From the NCBI RefSeq assembly GCF_003076475.1, contig NZ_CP020919.1, forward strand, positions 3,410,001-3,474,000: a DNA stretch of 64,000 nucleotides, read 5' to 3'. Positions 43,364-52,792 of this stretch are shown here, piece by piece. The translations under genes were made by a program, and so were the position numbers. The notes beneath the pieces were generated by a model that was not told the origin of the DNA, did not search any database, and was given only the letters and a program-made list of their open reading frames with translations. This stretch comes from Flavobacterium kingsejongi. Its GTDB lineage: Bacteria; Bacteroidota; Bacteroidia; Flavobacteriales; Flavobacteriaceae. The number at the start of each line of letters is the position of its first letter. Within the stretch, counting starts at the first letter, position 1.

Positions 43364-43517
43364 CGATACGTCCTAAGTGTGGTCGCGATACGTCCCAAGT
43401 GTGGTCGGTATACGTCACCTGGCGTGTCGCGATACGTCTCAAGTGTGGTCAATATACGTCCCAAGTGTGGTCGCGACACGTTACCTGACGTGTCATGATA
43501 CGTTGCCTGACGTGTCG
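43364..43517. repeat. 22-bp tandem repeat array with dyad symmetry
   Basis: Seven units of exactly 22 bp (TACG or CACG cores at 43367, 43389, 43411, 43433, 43455, 43477 and 43499). Two unit types occur: one close to CGATACGTCCCAAGTGTGGT, the other with GACACGTTACCTGACGTGTC (a 7-bp inverted repeat around 6 bp). A 22-bp period cannot encode a protein repeat and equals about two helical turns. It stands about 250 bp before the HxlR gene. The rest of 43163-43766 holds only the HxlR promoter element. Confidence 0.88.
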
Positions 43518-43754
43518 TAATATTGACTAAAAACCAAAAAAACGAAACGGAAGCGAACTAAAAGACCTTCCGCTGGCAGACTATATACGTACTCGTGACA
43601 AACACTATCGAAATACCGACGAAAAGCAAATACTACACCGGTATACCCATTTCAACAGGCACTATTTTGTTTTACAATGCTCTTATCAATCCCACAATCG
43701 GTAATTCCGTATACGGATTAATTTATCCCTATAGCGGAATCGTTATGAATTGCT

Positions 43755-43762
43755 TAATTTTG
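43755..43762 (+). promoter_or_regulatory. Candidate -7 element of the HxlR gene
   Basis: TAATTTTG matches TAnnTTTG and lies only 4 bp before the ATG, so the message would start at or next to the AUG. Confidence 0.4.
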
Positions 43763-43766
43763 CCTT

Positions 43767-44144
43767 ATGTATGAACGGAAAATCCCTTTAAAGCCGGAAT
43801 GTGGCCTGGACCTGATCCGGGAAGTTGTATATGGCAAATGGAAAATACACCTCCTGTATTATATCGCCCAGGGCATACAACGTCCTGGAGCCTTACAGCG
43901 ACAGATTCCCGATGCTACCCGCCGGGTATTGAACGTACAACTCAACCAGCTCGAAGCCCATGAACTGGTTACTAAAATTATTTATCCCGAATTACCTCCT
44001 AAGGTAGAATATCAGTTAACGGAACTGGGGAAAACCCTGATTCCCGTGATCAACGCCATGGGGGAATGGGGCGATACCCATAAAGAACAACTCCGTAAAG
44101 CAGTAGAACGAAATTTACTGATCCCTGAAAAAATAGTATCATGA
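43767..44144 (+). CDS. HxlR-family transcriptional regulator
   Basis: A 125-residue winged-helix regulator. ECGLDLIREVVYGKWKIHLLY and TRRVLNVQLNQLEAHELV match the HxlR family, which often senses redox or electrophile stress. One Cys (residue 12) sits before the winged helix, as in many HxlR sensors. Its stop overlaps the start of the DNA repair gene by ATGA, so the two are co-translated. That context suggests it controls its own operon in response to DNA-damaging alkylants, which is an inference. Confidence 0.9.
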   Translation: MYERKIPLKPECGLDLIREVVYGKWKIHLLYYIAQGIQRPGALQRQIPDATRRVLNVQLNQLEAHELVTKIIYPELPPKVEYQLTELGKTLIPVINAMGEWGDTHKEQLRKAVERNLLIPEKIVS

Positions 44145-45241
44145 GCGCCTTAAAAGATCTTTACTCCCTCCCTTTTTATGACCGGTTTGCTTCGGTATTG
44201 GAAAAAACGCTTCCGGATTTTAACCGCGAGCATTTTATAGCACAAATTTTTGATGAAACATTTGCTCAAAAAGAACTGAAAGCCCGGATGCACCATACCA
44301 CGCTGGTACTGCACCAGTTTTTACCCGCCGATTTTGGGGCCGCAGCCGGTGTATTGATTCACATTATCCGGCAATTGCAAAAAGAACAATTTGGAGAAGA
44401 CGGACTGGTGTTTATATTTTTTCCGGATTATATCGAAACCTTCGGACTGGACGATTACGATCATGCCATCCAGGCTTTGGAAGAGACTACACAATTTGTA
44501 AGCTGTGAATTTGCCGTAAGGCCATTTATTTTAAAATATGGCGCACGTATGCTCTCCCAAATGAGTTCCTGGTCCCTACATCCCAATTATAAGGTACGCC
44601 GTCTTGCCAGCGAAGGCAGCCGTCCAAGACTACCGTGGGCCATGGGATTACCGGCTCTCAAAAAAGACCCGGCACCTATCCTTCCCCTGTTGGATAATCT
44701 TAAAAATGATCCTTCCGAGTGGGTACGCCGCAGTGTCGCGAATAGCCTTAATGATATTGCCAAAGACCATCCACAGGTAGTACTTGATATCGCCCGGAAA
44801 TGGAAAGGCATCAGTAAAGAAACCGATGCGATTATCAAACACGGGAGCCGTACCCTATTAAAACAGGGGCACGCCGAAATATTAAGCCATTATGGACTGG
44901 ATAATGAAGGATTGGACTGGGGAAATTTTACGGTTATTACGCCCACAGTTAAAATAACGGAAGCATTACAATTCCGTTTCGCAATTGCAAATACTGGAGC
45001 CATAGCCAAAACAGTACGTCTTGAATATGCCCTATATTACAATAAAGCGAATGGACAGCTGTCCAAAAAAGTATTTAAAATCAGTGAGCGCATATTCCAG
45101 CCGGGCCAAAGCGAAACGATAACACGCAACCAATCCTTCCGGATCATTACCACCCGAAAGTTCTATATCGGTGCCCATAAAGTATCACTTATCATCAATG
45201 GGAGTGAAAAGGAATTGCTGGAGTTTGAATTGGTGGGTTAA
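44141..45241 (+). CDS. AlkD-like DNA alkylation repair protein with C-terminal beta domain
   Basis: 366 residues. The N-terminal two thirds (about 1-245) are HEAT-like helical repeats of the AlkD/AlkC glycosylase type, with PNYKVRRLASEGSRPRLPW and DPSEWVRRSVANSLNDIAKD, which remove alkylated bases without flipping. The last 100 residues form an Ig-like beta domain (KITEALQFRFAIANTG to HKVSLIINGSEKELLEFEL) absent from classic AlkD but known in AlkC-like proteins. It is translationally coupled to HxlR. The substrate range cannot be judged from sequence. Confidence 0.88.
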   Translation: MSALKDLYSLPFYDRFASVLEKTLPDFNREHFIAQIFDETFAQKELKARMHHTTLVLHQFLPADFGAAAGVLIHIIRQLQKEQFGEDGLVFIFFPDYIETFGLDDYDHAIQALEETTQFVSCEFAVRPFILKYGARMLSQMSSWSLHPNYKVRRLASEGSRPRLPWAMGLPALKKDPAPILPLLDNLKNDPSEWVRRSVANSLNDIAKDHPQVVLDIARKWKGISKETDAIIKHGSRTLLKQGHAEILSHYGLDNEGLDWGNFTVITPTVKITEALQFRFAIANTGAIAKTVRLEYALYYNKANGQLSKKVFKISERIFQPGQSETITRNQSFRIITTRKFYIGAHKVSLIINGSEKELLEFELVG

Positions 45242-45318
45242 CATAATACCCAATCGCTAAAATCAATGAGATAGCATTACTTCTTCTCCGGTACTTTCAT
45301 CCTATGATTCAAATGGGA

Positions 45319-45702
45319 TTAATAAAACGTACCATCAACATAGAACCATTGAGTACCATCAAACCGGAAAGTCGATCGCTCATGATGTACCTGTGCCTGT
45401 AATTGGGAATCCAGAAAATAGGCCTTGAATTCTACGCTATTTTGGGCTGCACTGATAATTTCGAGCCGCAGCCAGTTGTTGGATTTAGACCATTCCAGAA
45501 TATCCGATTTAGAATGGTACTTTCTCCGGGAGCTATCTGTTGTGGCCACGAGGTAATCCGCAGCCTGAACCACATAGGCCGAATAGCGGGAGCGCATCAG
45601 TGCTTCCGCAGTAGGCGCCTTCTGCCTCCCATTGATATAAGGGCTGCAACATTCTTTGAATGAACGTCCGGAACCTCAATAACATGTTGGATCAGTCTCC
45701 AT
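45319..45702 (-). pseudogene. YchJ-like SEC-C protein interrupted by in-frame TGA
   Basis: From the ATG at 45702 the frame reads METDPTCY, then TGA (complement of 45676-45678), then GSGRSFKECCSPYINGRQ and KAPTAEALMRSRYSAYV. The stop replaces the second Cys of the CxCGSG-x-CC zinc motif (TGC expected, TGA present). The rest of the 127-codon frame is intact, with the conserved MRSRYSAYV block and a normal C-terminus. Translation could restart at the ATG at 45597, giving a 92-residue protein without the zinc motif. A nonsense mutation, a sequencing error or recoding are the options. It is the third gene of a small operon. Confidence 0.7.
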
Positions 45703-45710
45703 ACCTCTGA

Positions 45711-45938
45711 TTATGCTTCGGGAGTATGGATCTTTTGATACAATTGGTTCAGCAATACCTGGTAATGGCTGATTTCCACCAAATCGGCATCATCATCAGC
45801 ATGATCCATGATACTGTCCAGGTCTTCCCCTGCGTCTTCCAGTTTGATTGTCGCTTCCGCATATTCTTTTTTAGCAATCAGGTCGATAATTTCCTGTACC
45901 GTATTCTTTAATTTAATAAGGGCATTGGCATTTTCCAT
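45711..45938 (-). CDS. Small acidic helical protein
   Basis: 75 residues, predicted all-helical (ALIKLKNTVQEIIDLIAKKEY, AEATIKLEDAGEDLDSIM), with a cluster of Asp (DHADDDADLVE). Family not recognised. It sits 2 bp after the preceding small gene and 8 bp before the YchJ-like gene, so all three are co-transcribed. Confidence 0.7.
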   Translation of the reverse strand: MENANALIKLKNTVQEIIDLIAKKEYAEATIKLEDAGEDLDSIMDHADDDADLVEISHYQVLLNQLYQKIHTPEA

Positions 45939-45940
45939 AG

Positions 45941-46093
45941 TTATTCTTTTATTTCGGAGTCTAGTGTATTAAATTTTGCCTGGATCTGTTTTAACTTCTC
46001 TTTGCGCAGTTGTTCTGCCTCTTTTTCCCGGCTTTTCTTCTGGTCCACTTTTTTCTTGTGGGCCAGCCGATTGGTTTCATTACGTCGTCCCAT
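45941..46093 (-). CDS. 50-residue Lys/Glu-rich protein
   Basis: Begins MGRRNETNRLAHKKKVDQKK and continues as charged coiled-coil sequence. The start is set at the Met after a good promoter; an upstream ATG at 46165 would precede that promoter. Small charged proteins of this kind are common in Flavobacteriaceae but their role is unknown. First gene of a three-gene operon. Confidence 0.65.
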   Translation of the reverse strand: MGRRNETNRLAHKKKVDQKKSREKEAEQLRKEKLKQIQAKFNTLDSEIKE

Positions 46094-46118
46094 GCTGTTT
46101 TCATTTTGGTGACCGCTG

Positions 46119-46152
46119 CAAATATAGTAAATGTAAAATGAGACTATGGCAA
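46119..46152 (-). promoter_or_regulatory. Promoter of the 50-residue protein operon
   Basis: On the minus strand TTG (complement of 46150-46152), a 23-bp spacer and TATATTTG (complement of 46119-46126). It leaves a leader of about 20 nt. Confidence 0.6.
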
Positions 46153-46210
46153 GTAGGGATTGCAAAAATTACGTACTTTAGAGGTATTGTTTCACCTCCT
46201 TATCCATTTT

Positions 46211-46594
46211 ATGCCTGTACCCAAAAAAATATTAAACCGGAAAGATGAGATTACAGCAGATTTTCTGGCAATAATGGAAAAGCACATCCACGACCTGATG
46301 GAAGGACGCGATCGTTCCCGTTTTGGAGCCAGTACTTTTGCGGCCCGTTTATTCATCCACCCCCGGCATCTTACCAATACTATAAAACTGACCACCGGAA
46401 AATCACCCTGCGAATTTATGGAAGAACGCATTCTATTGGAAGCGCAGCAATTACTGGAAGAAACACCGCTTCCTATTGCCGACATTGCGCTAAAGTTCGG
46501 TTATGAAGAGCCCGCCAATTTTACCAAATTCTTTAAAGGCATGGCCGGGAACACCCCCTTGCAATACCGTAAAAAAAGCCAGGTCATGCTATAA
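46211..46594 (+). CDS. AraC-family regulator (HTH domain only)
   Basis: 127 residues made of an AraC DNA-binding domain with a short lead-in: LFIHPRHLTNTIKLTTGKSP is the first and LPIADIALKFGYEEPANFTKFF the second helix-turn-helix. No sensor domain is present. The start is at MPVPKKILNR; an ATG at 46160 would add 17 hydrophobic residues. It ends 84 bp before a short-chain dehydrogenase gene read the same way, which it probably controls. Confidence 0.88.
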   Translation: MPVPKKILNRKDEITADFLAIMEKHIHDLMEGRDRSRFGASTFAARLFIHPRHLTNTIKLTTGKSPCEFMEERILLEAQQLLEETPLPIADIALKFGYEEPANFTKFFKGMAGNTPLQYRKKSQVML

Positions 46595-46616
46595 AATACT
46601 GAAGAGTACACCATTT

Positions 46617-46643
46617 TTGAGGCAATTGCTCCCATTACCTTTG
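46617..46643 (+). promoter_or_regulatory. Promoter of the SDR gene
   Basis: TTG at 46617-46619, a 16-bp spacer and TACCTTTG at 46636-46643. It lies between the AraC gene and the SDR ATG at 46679, giving a leader of about 30 nt. Confidence 0.5.
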
Positions 46644-46678
46644 TCCTGTTCATAATGATAATCTAAAAAACAGTAAAT

Positions 46679-47440
46679 ATGAAACCTACTAAAATTGCAT
46701 TAGTTACTGGCGGAAGCCGCGGATTAGGAAAAAACATGGCGCTTAGCCTCGCCCAAAAAGGACTGGATGTACTCCTTACCTACCACAGTAAAAAAGAAGA
46801 GGCACTGGAGGTGGTAGCAGAAATCCGCAAAATCGGGCAGAAAGCTACAGCATTACAACTGGACACTGCCAATAGTAAAAGTTTTGATGGTTTTATTACC
46901 GAAGTCAAAGCTGCTCTGCAATCCGATTTTGGTGCTGATAAAATCGATTACCTGGTCAATAATGCCGGAATTGGTATTCACGCCTCTTTTGCAGAAACAA
47001 CCGAAGAACAGTTTGACACCCTGGTAAATATCCAATACAAAGGAGTATTTTTCCTGACACAGAAAGCATTACCCATATTGGCCGACGGCGGTGGGATCGT
47101 TAACCTTTCCACAGGACTGGCACGTTTCAGCCTTCCGGGATATGCCGCATATGCCGGGATGAAAGGTGCTGTAGAAACCCTGACAAAATATTTAGCAAAA
47201 GAACTTGGACCCAGAGGGATTCGGGTGAATAGCGTAGCGCCTGGTGCCATCGAAACCGATTTTGGCGGTGGCGTAGTACGGGATAATGCTGAAGTTAATG
47301 CCTTTATTGCTTCCCAAACTGCGTTAGGCCGTGTGGGCCGTCCGGATGATATCGGAGGCGTTGTTGCTTTCTTATGCAGTGATGATGCCAAATGGGTCAA
47401 TGCACAGCGTATTGAGGCTTCCGGGGGAATGTTTTTATAA
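46679..47440 (+). CDS. Short-chain dehydrogenase/reductase (SDR)
   Basis: 253 residues with the full classical SDR set: cofactor loop TGGSRGLGKN, NNAGIG, active-site Ser/Tyr/Lys (STG...YAAYAGMKGA) and the PGAIETDF tail. HSKKEEALEV follows the second strand and suggests NADPH. The AraC regulator immediately upstream and similar pairs in other bacteria suggest induction by a small carbonyl or antibiotic-like compound, but the substrate is unknown. A strong terminator follows. Confidence 0.93.
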   Translation: MKPTKIALVTGGSRGLGKNMALSLAQKGLDVLLTYHSKKEEALEVVAEIRKIGQKATALQLDTANSKSFDGFITEVKAALQSDFGADKIDYLVNNAGIGIHASFAETTEEQFDTLVNIQYKGVFFLTQKALPILADGGGIVNLSTGLARFSLPGYAAYAGMKGAVETLTKYLAKELGPRGIRVNSVAPGAIETDFGGGVVRDNAEVNAFIASQTALGRVGRPDDIGGVVAFLCSDDAKWVNAQRIEASGGMFL

Positions 47441-47460
47441 ATCGTCTTTATAGAATCTGT

Positions 47461-47506
47461 AAAACCAGAAAGCCGCCTGATGTACTTCAGGCGGCTTTCT
47501 GGTTTT
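47461..47506. terminator. Bidirectional terminator between SDR and cysteine desulfurase genes
   Basis: A 20-bp perfect stem (AAAACCAGAAAGCCGCCTGA and its complement) with a 6-nt loop, between convergent genes. Confidence 0.95.
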
Positions 47507-47520
47507 TAATATGGTACTCG

Positions 47521-48651
47521 CTATGCAATACTTTGTAAGGCCGTAATCAGCAAATCGATGTCTTCACGTGTATTGTAATGGCTGAATGAGATCCGCAATG
47601 ATGGTTTTTTAAGATCCTCTTCGCTTAAAATTTCTTTGAGCACATGTGACGGACGAATGCTTCCTGACTGACAGGCGCTTCCGCGGGATACAGCAATACC
47701 TTTCATATCCAGGTGGAATAAAATCATGGCCGTTTTCTCTGCTGAAAAGGGAAACAATATATTGATAATATTATAAAAAGAATCCGCATGTTCACCGTTA
47801 ATTGTGCTTCCTGGAAAATGCAGCCCTACTTGTGCTTTCAGGTACTCTTTTAAATCCCCAATAGCTTCTTTTTCTATGGCTAATGCCGAATAGGACAACT
47901 CCAATGCTTTTGCCATTCCGGCAATATTGTGCAGTGCTTCCGTTCCCGGCCGCAATCCTTTTTCCTGTTCCCCTCCAAATAACATCGGCTGTATGTTCGC
48001 TTTTTTATTAATGTACACAAAACCGATCCCTTTTGGCCCATGGAATTTATGAGCACTCGCTACGATAAAATCAACCGGCAGGTTATGAAGGTCAAAAGGG
48101 AATTTCCCAACAGACTGTACGGTATCAGAATGAAAATAGGCATTGTACTGGTGGCAGATACGCCCGGTAAGTGCCAGGTCGAGTACCGTTCCGGTTTCAT
48201 TATTCACATGCATTAAGCTCACCAGCGTCGGGATATTGTCGCTCAGTAAAGCCGTCAGGTGGGTCAGGTTGATTTCACCATTCGGTTTCAGGTCGACATA
48301 AGCCACTTTTACCTTTCCTTCGCGCTCCAATACTTCCAGTGGATGCAGCACTGCATGGTGCTCAATGCGACTGGAGATAATACGGGTCACCTTGAGATCT
48401 TTTACAGCACTATTCAGGATCCAGTTGTTGGCTTCGGTGCCCCCGGAAGTAAATATAATTTCCTGGGAAGCCGCCCCCACTAATTTAGCAATGGTCTTTC
48501 GGGAAGTCTCCAGTATCACTTTAGCCGTTCTTCCAAAACTATGTGTGGAAGAAGGATTACCATAATCTTCCTCTAAAACCCGGGTCATTGTACCAATTAC
48601 CTCCGGCCGTAAGGCTGTGGTTGAGGCATTGTCTAAATATACTTTTTTCAT
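47521..48651 (-). CDS. Cysteine desulfurase, NifS/IscS-like
   Basis: A PLP enzyme of 376 residues that takes sulfur from cysteine for Fe-S cluster or tRNA thiolation use. YLDNASTTALRPEV starts the N-terminus, ASAHKFHGPKG holds the PLP lysine, and the persulfide Cys is in GSACQSGSIRPSHV. The group I loop shape suggests IscS/NifS rather than SufS. The start is at MKKVYLDNAS; an upstream frame of 53 residues to 48810 has no family match. No isc or suf genes are adjacent, so it is an isolated copy. Confidence 0.92.
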   Translation of the reverse strand: MKKVYLDNASTTALRPEVIGTMTRVLEEDYGNPSSTHSFGRTAKVILETSRKTIAKLVGAASQEIIFTSGGTEANNWILNSAVKDLKVTRIISSRIEHHAVLHPLEVLEREGKVKVAYVDLKPNGEINLTHLTALLSDNIPTLVSLMHVNNETGTVLDLALTGRICHQYNAYFHSDTVQSVGKFPFDLHNLPVDFIVASAHKFHGPKGIGFVYINKKANIQPMLFGGEQEKGLRPGTEALHNIAGMAKALELSYSALAIEKEAIGDLKEYLKAQVGLHFPGSTINGEHADSFYNIINILFPFSAEKTAMILFHLDMKGIAVSRGSACQSGSIRPSHVLKEILSEEDLKKPSLRISFSHYNTREDIDLLITALQSIA

Positions 48652-48718
48652 CGCAGCAAAATTACTAAAAAGTTTGCTGCTTCCGCCTTTTGGATCCAGG
48701 GAATTCCATCCCACAAAA

Positions 48719-48740
48719 AAACCGGACAGTTGTCCGGTTT
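48719..48740 (-). terminator. Terminator of the sugar transporter operon
   Basis: AAACCGGACA and its complement TGTCCGGTTT form a short GC-rich hairpin, followed on the minus strand by a T-run (48713-48720). It lies between the sugar transporter and the cysteine desulfurase gene. Confidence 0.7.
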
Positions 48741-48796
48741 TATAAAATATTATAATAATTCGTCTGGAGCAGTTTCCTACCTTCCACATCTTACAT

Positions 48797-50458
48797 TTAG
48801 TGTCCTGCACCTACTTCTATTTCATGATCGATTCCCTGTTCTTTCAATATTCGGATTACTTTCCAACCATAAAAGGCCAGGTAAGCAAAACACAATACCG
48901 GAATAAAGTAGGATTCATGAATTCCGATGATATCAGATATTTTCCCCTGAAGCGGTGGTATAATTCCGCCACCCAGGATCATCATAACCATCAGGGCAGA
49001 ACCTTGTGAGGTATATTTTCCGATACCGGCAATGCCTAAAGAGAAAATGGCAGGCCACATAATACTACAGAATAATCCGCCACTCATAAAAGCATAAATT
49101 GCAGTAGTTCCTGTAGTAGCCAAACCGATTAGCATAGAAATCATCCCTAAAATACCGAAGATCATCAATGTTTTTGCCGGACGGTCCTGGCCCAGGAAGA
49201 AACCACCAATTTGTATCAGGATAAGTCCTGCATACGCATACAATGGCGTAATATCCTGCCCTGAAATAGCATTTGCTGCCAACACCACACCAAATGCGAT
49301 ATAAGGCACTATAATCAGTAATATTTTTCGTAATGAATTCGAAGGGTTAAATACCGTTATAGCACCCGCCCATCGACCGATCATCATACTTCCCCAATAC
49401 ATGGAAATAAAAGGTGCGATAGCCGATCCGGTGATATTTCCAAAAGCATCAGTCCCCAATAATTCCCCCAGGTTACTCTGGATCGTTACTTCTACCCCAA
49501 CATAGGTAAAGATACCCAGCATCCCCAATACCAGTTGTGGATACCGCATCGCTCCCCATCCTTCCGGGCTCTTACGTGCGGCAGTATTGGCAAACAATAA
49601 GCCCAGGACAATGATTAATAACGTTGATATGGTAAGGCCAAGCCCTAAATAATCTTTTTCCTTGTTTTCGATAAAACGGGTCACAAACTCCGGATCTTCA
49701 TAACGGGAGAAGATATAAGCAAAGATGACAATCAGTGCTGCAGTAATGATCAGTAAGGTATTAAGTGCTTTTTTAGCGGGCTCAAACGTAGCTGGCAATT
49801 TACCGGCAGGAAGCTTTTTAGAGAAAAAGAATAATCCCGCTGCAATAAGGAACAACGCCCCTACAAAAACATACAGGATCTCCATTTTGTCTAACGAATC
49901 TGCTTTTTGTGCAAATTCTTCAATATTTACACCTGTCGCCACTCCAAATAGTGCAATTGAAACTACAATCGGCCCGATGGTGGTTCCAAAAGAGTTGATC
50001 CCTCCAGCAAGGTTCAGTCGGTTTGATGCTGTATGTGCCGGGCCTAAAGACGCTGCAAAAGGCTGTGCTGAGGTTTGCTGTAATGAAAACCCAAGGGCTA
50101 CAATAAATAAAGCCCCCAGGATCATATAATAATTCCCCTGGCTTACGGCAAAAATCATTGCTGCTGCACCTACAGCACTAATCAGCAAGCCGTTGATGAT
50201 TCCCTGTTTAAATCCCCAGGCATTCAGGATGTCTTTCTTGATAAAGCTGCTGAATGCAAATAATAGTAAAGCGCCCAGATAGTAAGCCCCATAAAAGGCA
50301 AAATCGATCAGCTGGCTCTGGAATTGATCCAGTCCAAATTTCGCTTTACAAAAAGGGATGAACACCCCATTCGAAGCTCCGATGAATCCCCAGAAGAAAA
50401 ACACCGTAATCAGCGTATAAAGCGCAGGATAATTGGTTTTGGTTTCGTTGTTATACAT
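48797..50458 (-). CDS. FucP-type sugar:H+ symporter (MFS)
   Basis: 553 residues with 12 or more hydrophobic helices. The FHS-family N-terminus is clear: [31 protein letters not shown] and [14 protein letters not shown], as in L-fucose, glucose and galactose permeases. It is roughly 110 residues longer than FucP, with extra hydrophobic segments around 215-260 and 300-350. It is 32 bp downstream of a GH97 glycosidase, so it probably imports the monosaccharide that enzyme releases, likely glucose. Confidence 0.9.
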   Translation of the reverse strand: MYNNETKTNYPALYTLITVFFFWGFIGASNGVFIPFCKAKFGLDQFQSQLIDFAFYGAYYLGALLLFAFSSFIKKDILNAWGFKQGIINGLLISAVGAAAMIFAVSQGNYYMILGALFIVALGFSLQQTSAQPFAASLGPAHTASNRLNLAGGINSFGTTIGPIVVSIALFGVATGVNIEEFAQKADSLDKMEILYVFVGALFLIAAGLFFFSKKLPAGKLPATFEPAKKALNTLLIITAALIVIFAYIFSRYEDPEFVTRFIENKEKDYLGLGLTISTLLIIVLGLLFANTAARKSPEGWGAMRYPQLVLGMLGIFTYVGVEVTIQSNLGELLGTDAFGNITGSAIAPFISMYWGSMMIGRWAGAITVFNPSNSLRKILLIIVPYIAFGVVLAANAISGQDITPLYAYAGLILIQIGGFFLGQDRPAKTLMIFGILGMISMLIGLATTGTTAIYAFMSGGLFCSIMWPAIFSLGIAGIGKYTSQGSALMVMMILGGGIIPPLQGKISDIIGIHESYFIPVLCFAYLAFYGWKVIRILKEQGIDHEIEVGAGH

Positions 50459-50490
50459 AATTGGTTTTAAAATAATTAGGAAAGTTAAGG

Positions 50491-52578
50491 TTATAAGGGA
50501 AAGAAACTTACCGCAGCTCCACCACCAGCGGCCAGTTTCAGGTTCAGTTTGCTTTTTGAAGTTACTGTCAGTTTACGAATTTTGTATGATATCGGATTTT
50601 TCTCCCAATCAGCTGCAGGGCCATCTTCATATACGATCGCCTGGTATTTTTTCCCAGGAGTCAGGAAGTCTAATTTTAGGGTCGTTTCGCGTGCCTGCTC
50701 ATCGGTAATAGCCCCCAGGAACCATTGCTCTTTTCCTTTTGCTTTTCGTGCAATAGTGATGTAATCTCCCGGTTCTGCTTCCAGTACTTTTGTATCATCC
50801 CAGTCTAATGCCACATCTTTGATAAATTGAAAAGCATCTGCATAACGTTCATAGTTCTCCGGAAGATCTGCCGCCATTTGCAACGGACTGTAAATCGTAA
50901 CATACAATGCCAGTTGTTTTGCCAGTGTTGTATGTACCTGTTCTGTTTTCTTCGGATCATAATAACTCATTTTGATCTCAAAGATCCCAGGAGTATAATC
51001 CATAGGGCCGCCCAAAAGCCTGGTAAAGGGCAGTATTGTTTCATGTGCTGGTGGATTTCCCACGCTCCAGCCATTAAATTCATTTCCACGGGCAGCCTCG
51101 GCTGCGATATAATTCGGCCACGTACGCGAAACACCTGTTGGGCGTACCGATTCATGTGAATTCACCATGATTTTATACTCGGCAGCACGTTGTGGTACAT
51201 AATTGAAGTGATTTACCATCGTTTGCCCGTCATGCCATTCCCCTCTCGGGATGATTTTACCTACATATCCTGTTTTTACAGCATCGTAACCATTGTCTTT
51301 CATAAAGGTAAAAGCCCGGTCCAGGCGACGCTCATAATTTGCGACCGAACCTGCTGTTTCATGGTGCATGATCAGTTTTACATTTTTAGATTTTGCATAG
51401 GATTCTAAAGCTTTAACATCAAAATCAGGATAGGCTGTTGTAAAATCAAATACTTCTTCTTTCCAGTTTCCGGTCCATTCTTCCCAGCCGGTATTCCAGC
51501 CTTCAATCAAGACCCCATCAAAACCGTTTTTAGCAGCAAAATCAATATAGTGTTTGGTATTGGCAGTTGTCGCAGAATGTTTGCCATTGGGGATCAGTTT
51601 ATTTACATCAGTTTCATATTTATCGGCATAATTCCAGGTGCCGCGATTCACGTGCATTTCCCACCAGATCCCTACATATTTCATCGGTCTGATCCAGGAG
51701 GTATCTTCTAATTTTGAAGGCTCATTCAGGTTCAGTATCATTTTAGAAGCCACAATATCACGGGCATCATTGCTCACCATGATGGTACGCCAGGGTGATA
51801 CAAATCCGGTTTGCAGGTAGGCTTTGTCCCCAATAGCATTCGGTGCCAGATTGGCCTTGAAGCTGTTGTTTTTCACATCAGTATCCAGGTGCAGCACCGG
51901 GTAGTTAATGGCAGCCGCTTCAAATATATTAATGTAAATCCCCTCTTTCGACTTCATCATCAAAGGCGTCTGAACCCTGTATTTTTCAAGCCTTCCCGGT
52001 GCTCCGATACCGTTATCCGTATCTACTTTGGCAACATCAATCCCGGAAATAGGAGTTTCGAGGTATACATATTCATTACTGTCATAATCCCCCGGAATCC
52101 AAAACGTCTTATGATCTCCGGTCAGGTTGAAGGCCGTAAGTTCATTTTTAACAACGAAGAAATTCAGGTTGTCCTGTTTTGGAAATTCATAACGGAAAGC
52201 AATTCCCTCGTCAAAAGCCCTAAAAACAATATTCAGTAGCTTGTTATCCGATTTATGCCGCAGGAAAACTTTTAATTCATTGTATTCGTTTTTGATCGAA
52301 GCGACTTCTCCGAGTACCGGTTTCCAGTTTTCAGAAAACGAACGGGTAGCGGTAGACACCACTTCAAAATTATCCTGTAAAGCGGGAAGGTCTTTCAATT
52401 CAAATCCTAAGGCACTTTTGGTAATAATCGCCTTATCCTTATACGAAACGGCATAAACCGGTTGCCCGGAAGCAGTGAGGCGAAAAGTAGCCTGTACGGA
52501 TTTGGAAGGGGATACCAACACTTGAGAATGGATAATCTGGGTAGCTGTGAGGACTAAAAAAAATAAAATCTTTTTCAT
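50491..52578 (-). CDS. GH97 family alpha-glucosidase (SusB-like), exported
   Basis: 695 residues with a signal peptide (to about IIHS). An N-terminal beta-sandwich is followed by a TIM barrel and a C-terminal beta domain. [46 protein letters not shown] and [10 protein letters not shown] match inverting SusB-type GH97 enzymes; the retaining alpha-galactosidase type has an Asp at the VKTGYVG position. It should release glucose from alpha-glucans in the periplasm, with Ca2+. It is the first gene of an operon with the FucP-like transporter. Confidence 0.94.
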   Translation of the reverse strand: MKKILFFLVLTATQIIHSQVLVSPSKSVQATFRLTASGQPVYAVSYKDKAIITKSALGFELKDLPALQDNFEVVSTATRSFSENWKPVLGEVASIKNEYNELKVFLRHKSDNKLLNIVFRAFDEGIAFRYEFPKQDNLNFFVVKNELTAFNLTGDHKTFWIPGDYDSNEYVYLETPISGIDVAKVDTDNGIGAPGRLEKYRVQTPLMMKSKEGIYINIFEAAAINYPVLHLDTDVKNNSFKANLAPNAIGDKAYLQTGFVSPWRTIMVSNDARDIVASKMILNLNEPSKLEDTSWIRPMKYVGIWWEMHVNRGTWNYADKYETDVNKLIPNGKHSATTANTKHYIDFAAKNGFDGVLIEGWNTGWEEWTGNWKEEVFDFTTAYPDFDVKALESYAKSKNVKLIMHHETAGSVANYERRLDRAFTFMKDNGYDAVKTGYVGKIIPRGEWHDGQTMVNHFNYVPQRAAEYKIMVNSHESVRPTGVSRTWPNYIAAEAARGNEFNGWSVGNPPAHETILPFTRLLGGPMDYTPGIFEIKMSYYDPKKTEQVHTTLAKQLALYVTIYSPLQMAADLPENYERYADAFQFIKDVALDWDDTKVLEAEPGDYITIARKAKGKEQWFLGAITDEQARETTLKLDFLTPGKKYQAIVYEDGPAADWEKNPISYKIRKLTVTSKSKLNLKLAAGGGAAVSFFPL

Positions 52579-52767
52579 TTCTGGAAATTAGGATATATAA
52601 AGAATCGGCATAGAAATTATGCAGAATATAAATTACGTACCTATAAATTAAGAATAATAAATTTCCTCACCTTTATTATGCTTTTTTTAAGAACATCCAA
52701 ATATAATAATTCAAGTGGATTTATCCGTGTTTTTTTTTATTTGGGAATTAAAATTGATAAAAAAAGT

Positions 52768-52775
52768 TATTTTTG
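52768..52775 (+). promoter_or_regulatory. -7 element of the two-half lipoprotein gene
   Basis: TATTTTTG, 17 bp before the ATG; a TTG at 52741-52743 is 24 bp upstream of it, near the long end of the usual spacer. Confidence 0.45.
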
Positions 52776-52792
52776 TTTCAAATTAAATTGTG

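Noticed and set aside
43229-43498. 89-codon open frame across the 22-bp array
   Set aside because: The 22-bp period changes frame every unit, so no conserved protein repeat is possible.
45676-45678. Selenocysteine at the TGA of the YchJ-like gene
   Set aside because: No SECIS-like stem was identified and Bacteroidota of this kind rarely have the Sec machinery; kept only as a remote alternative to a nonsense mutation.
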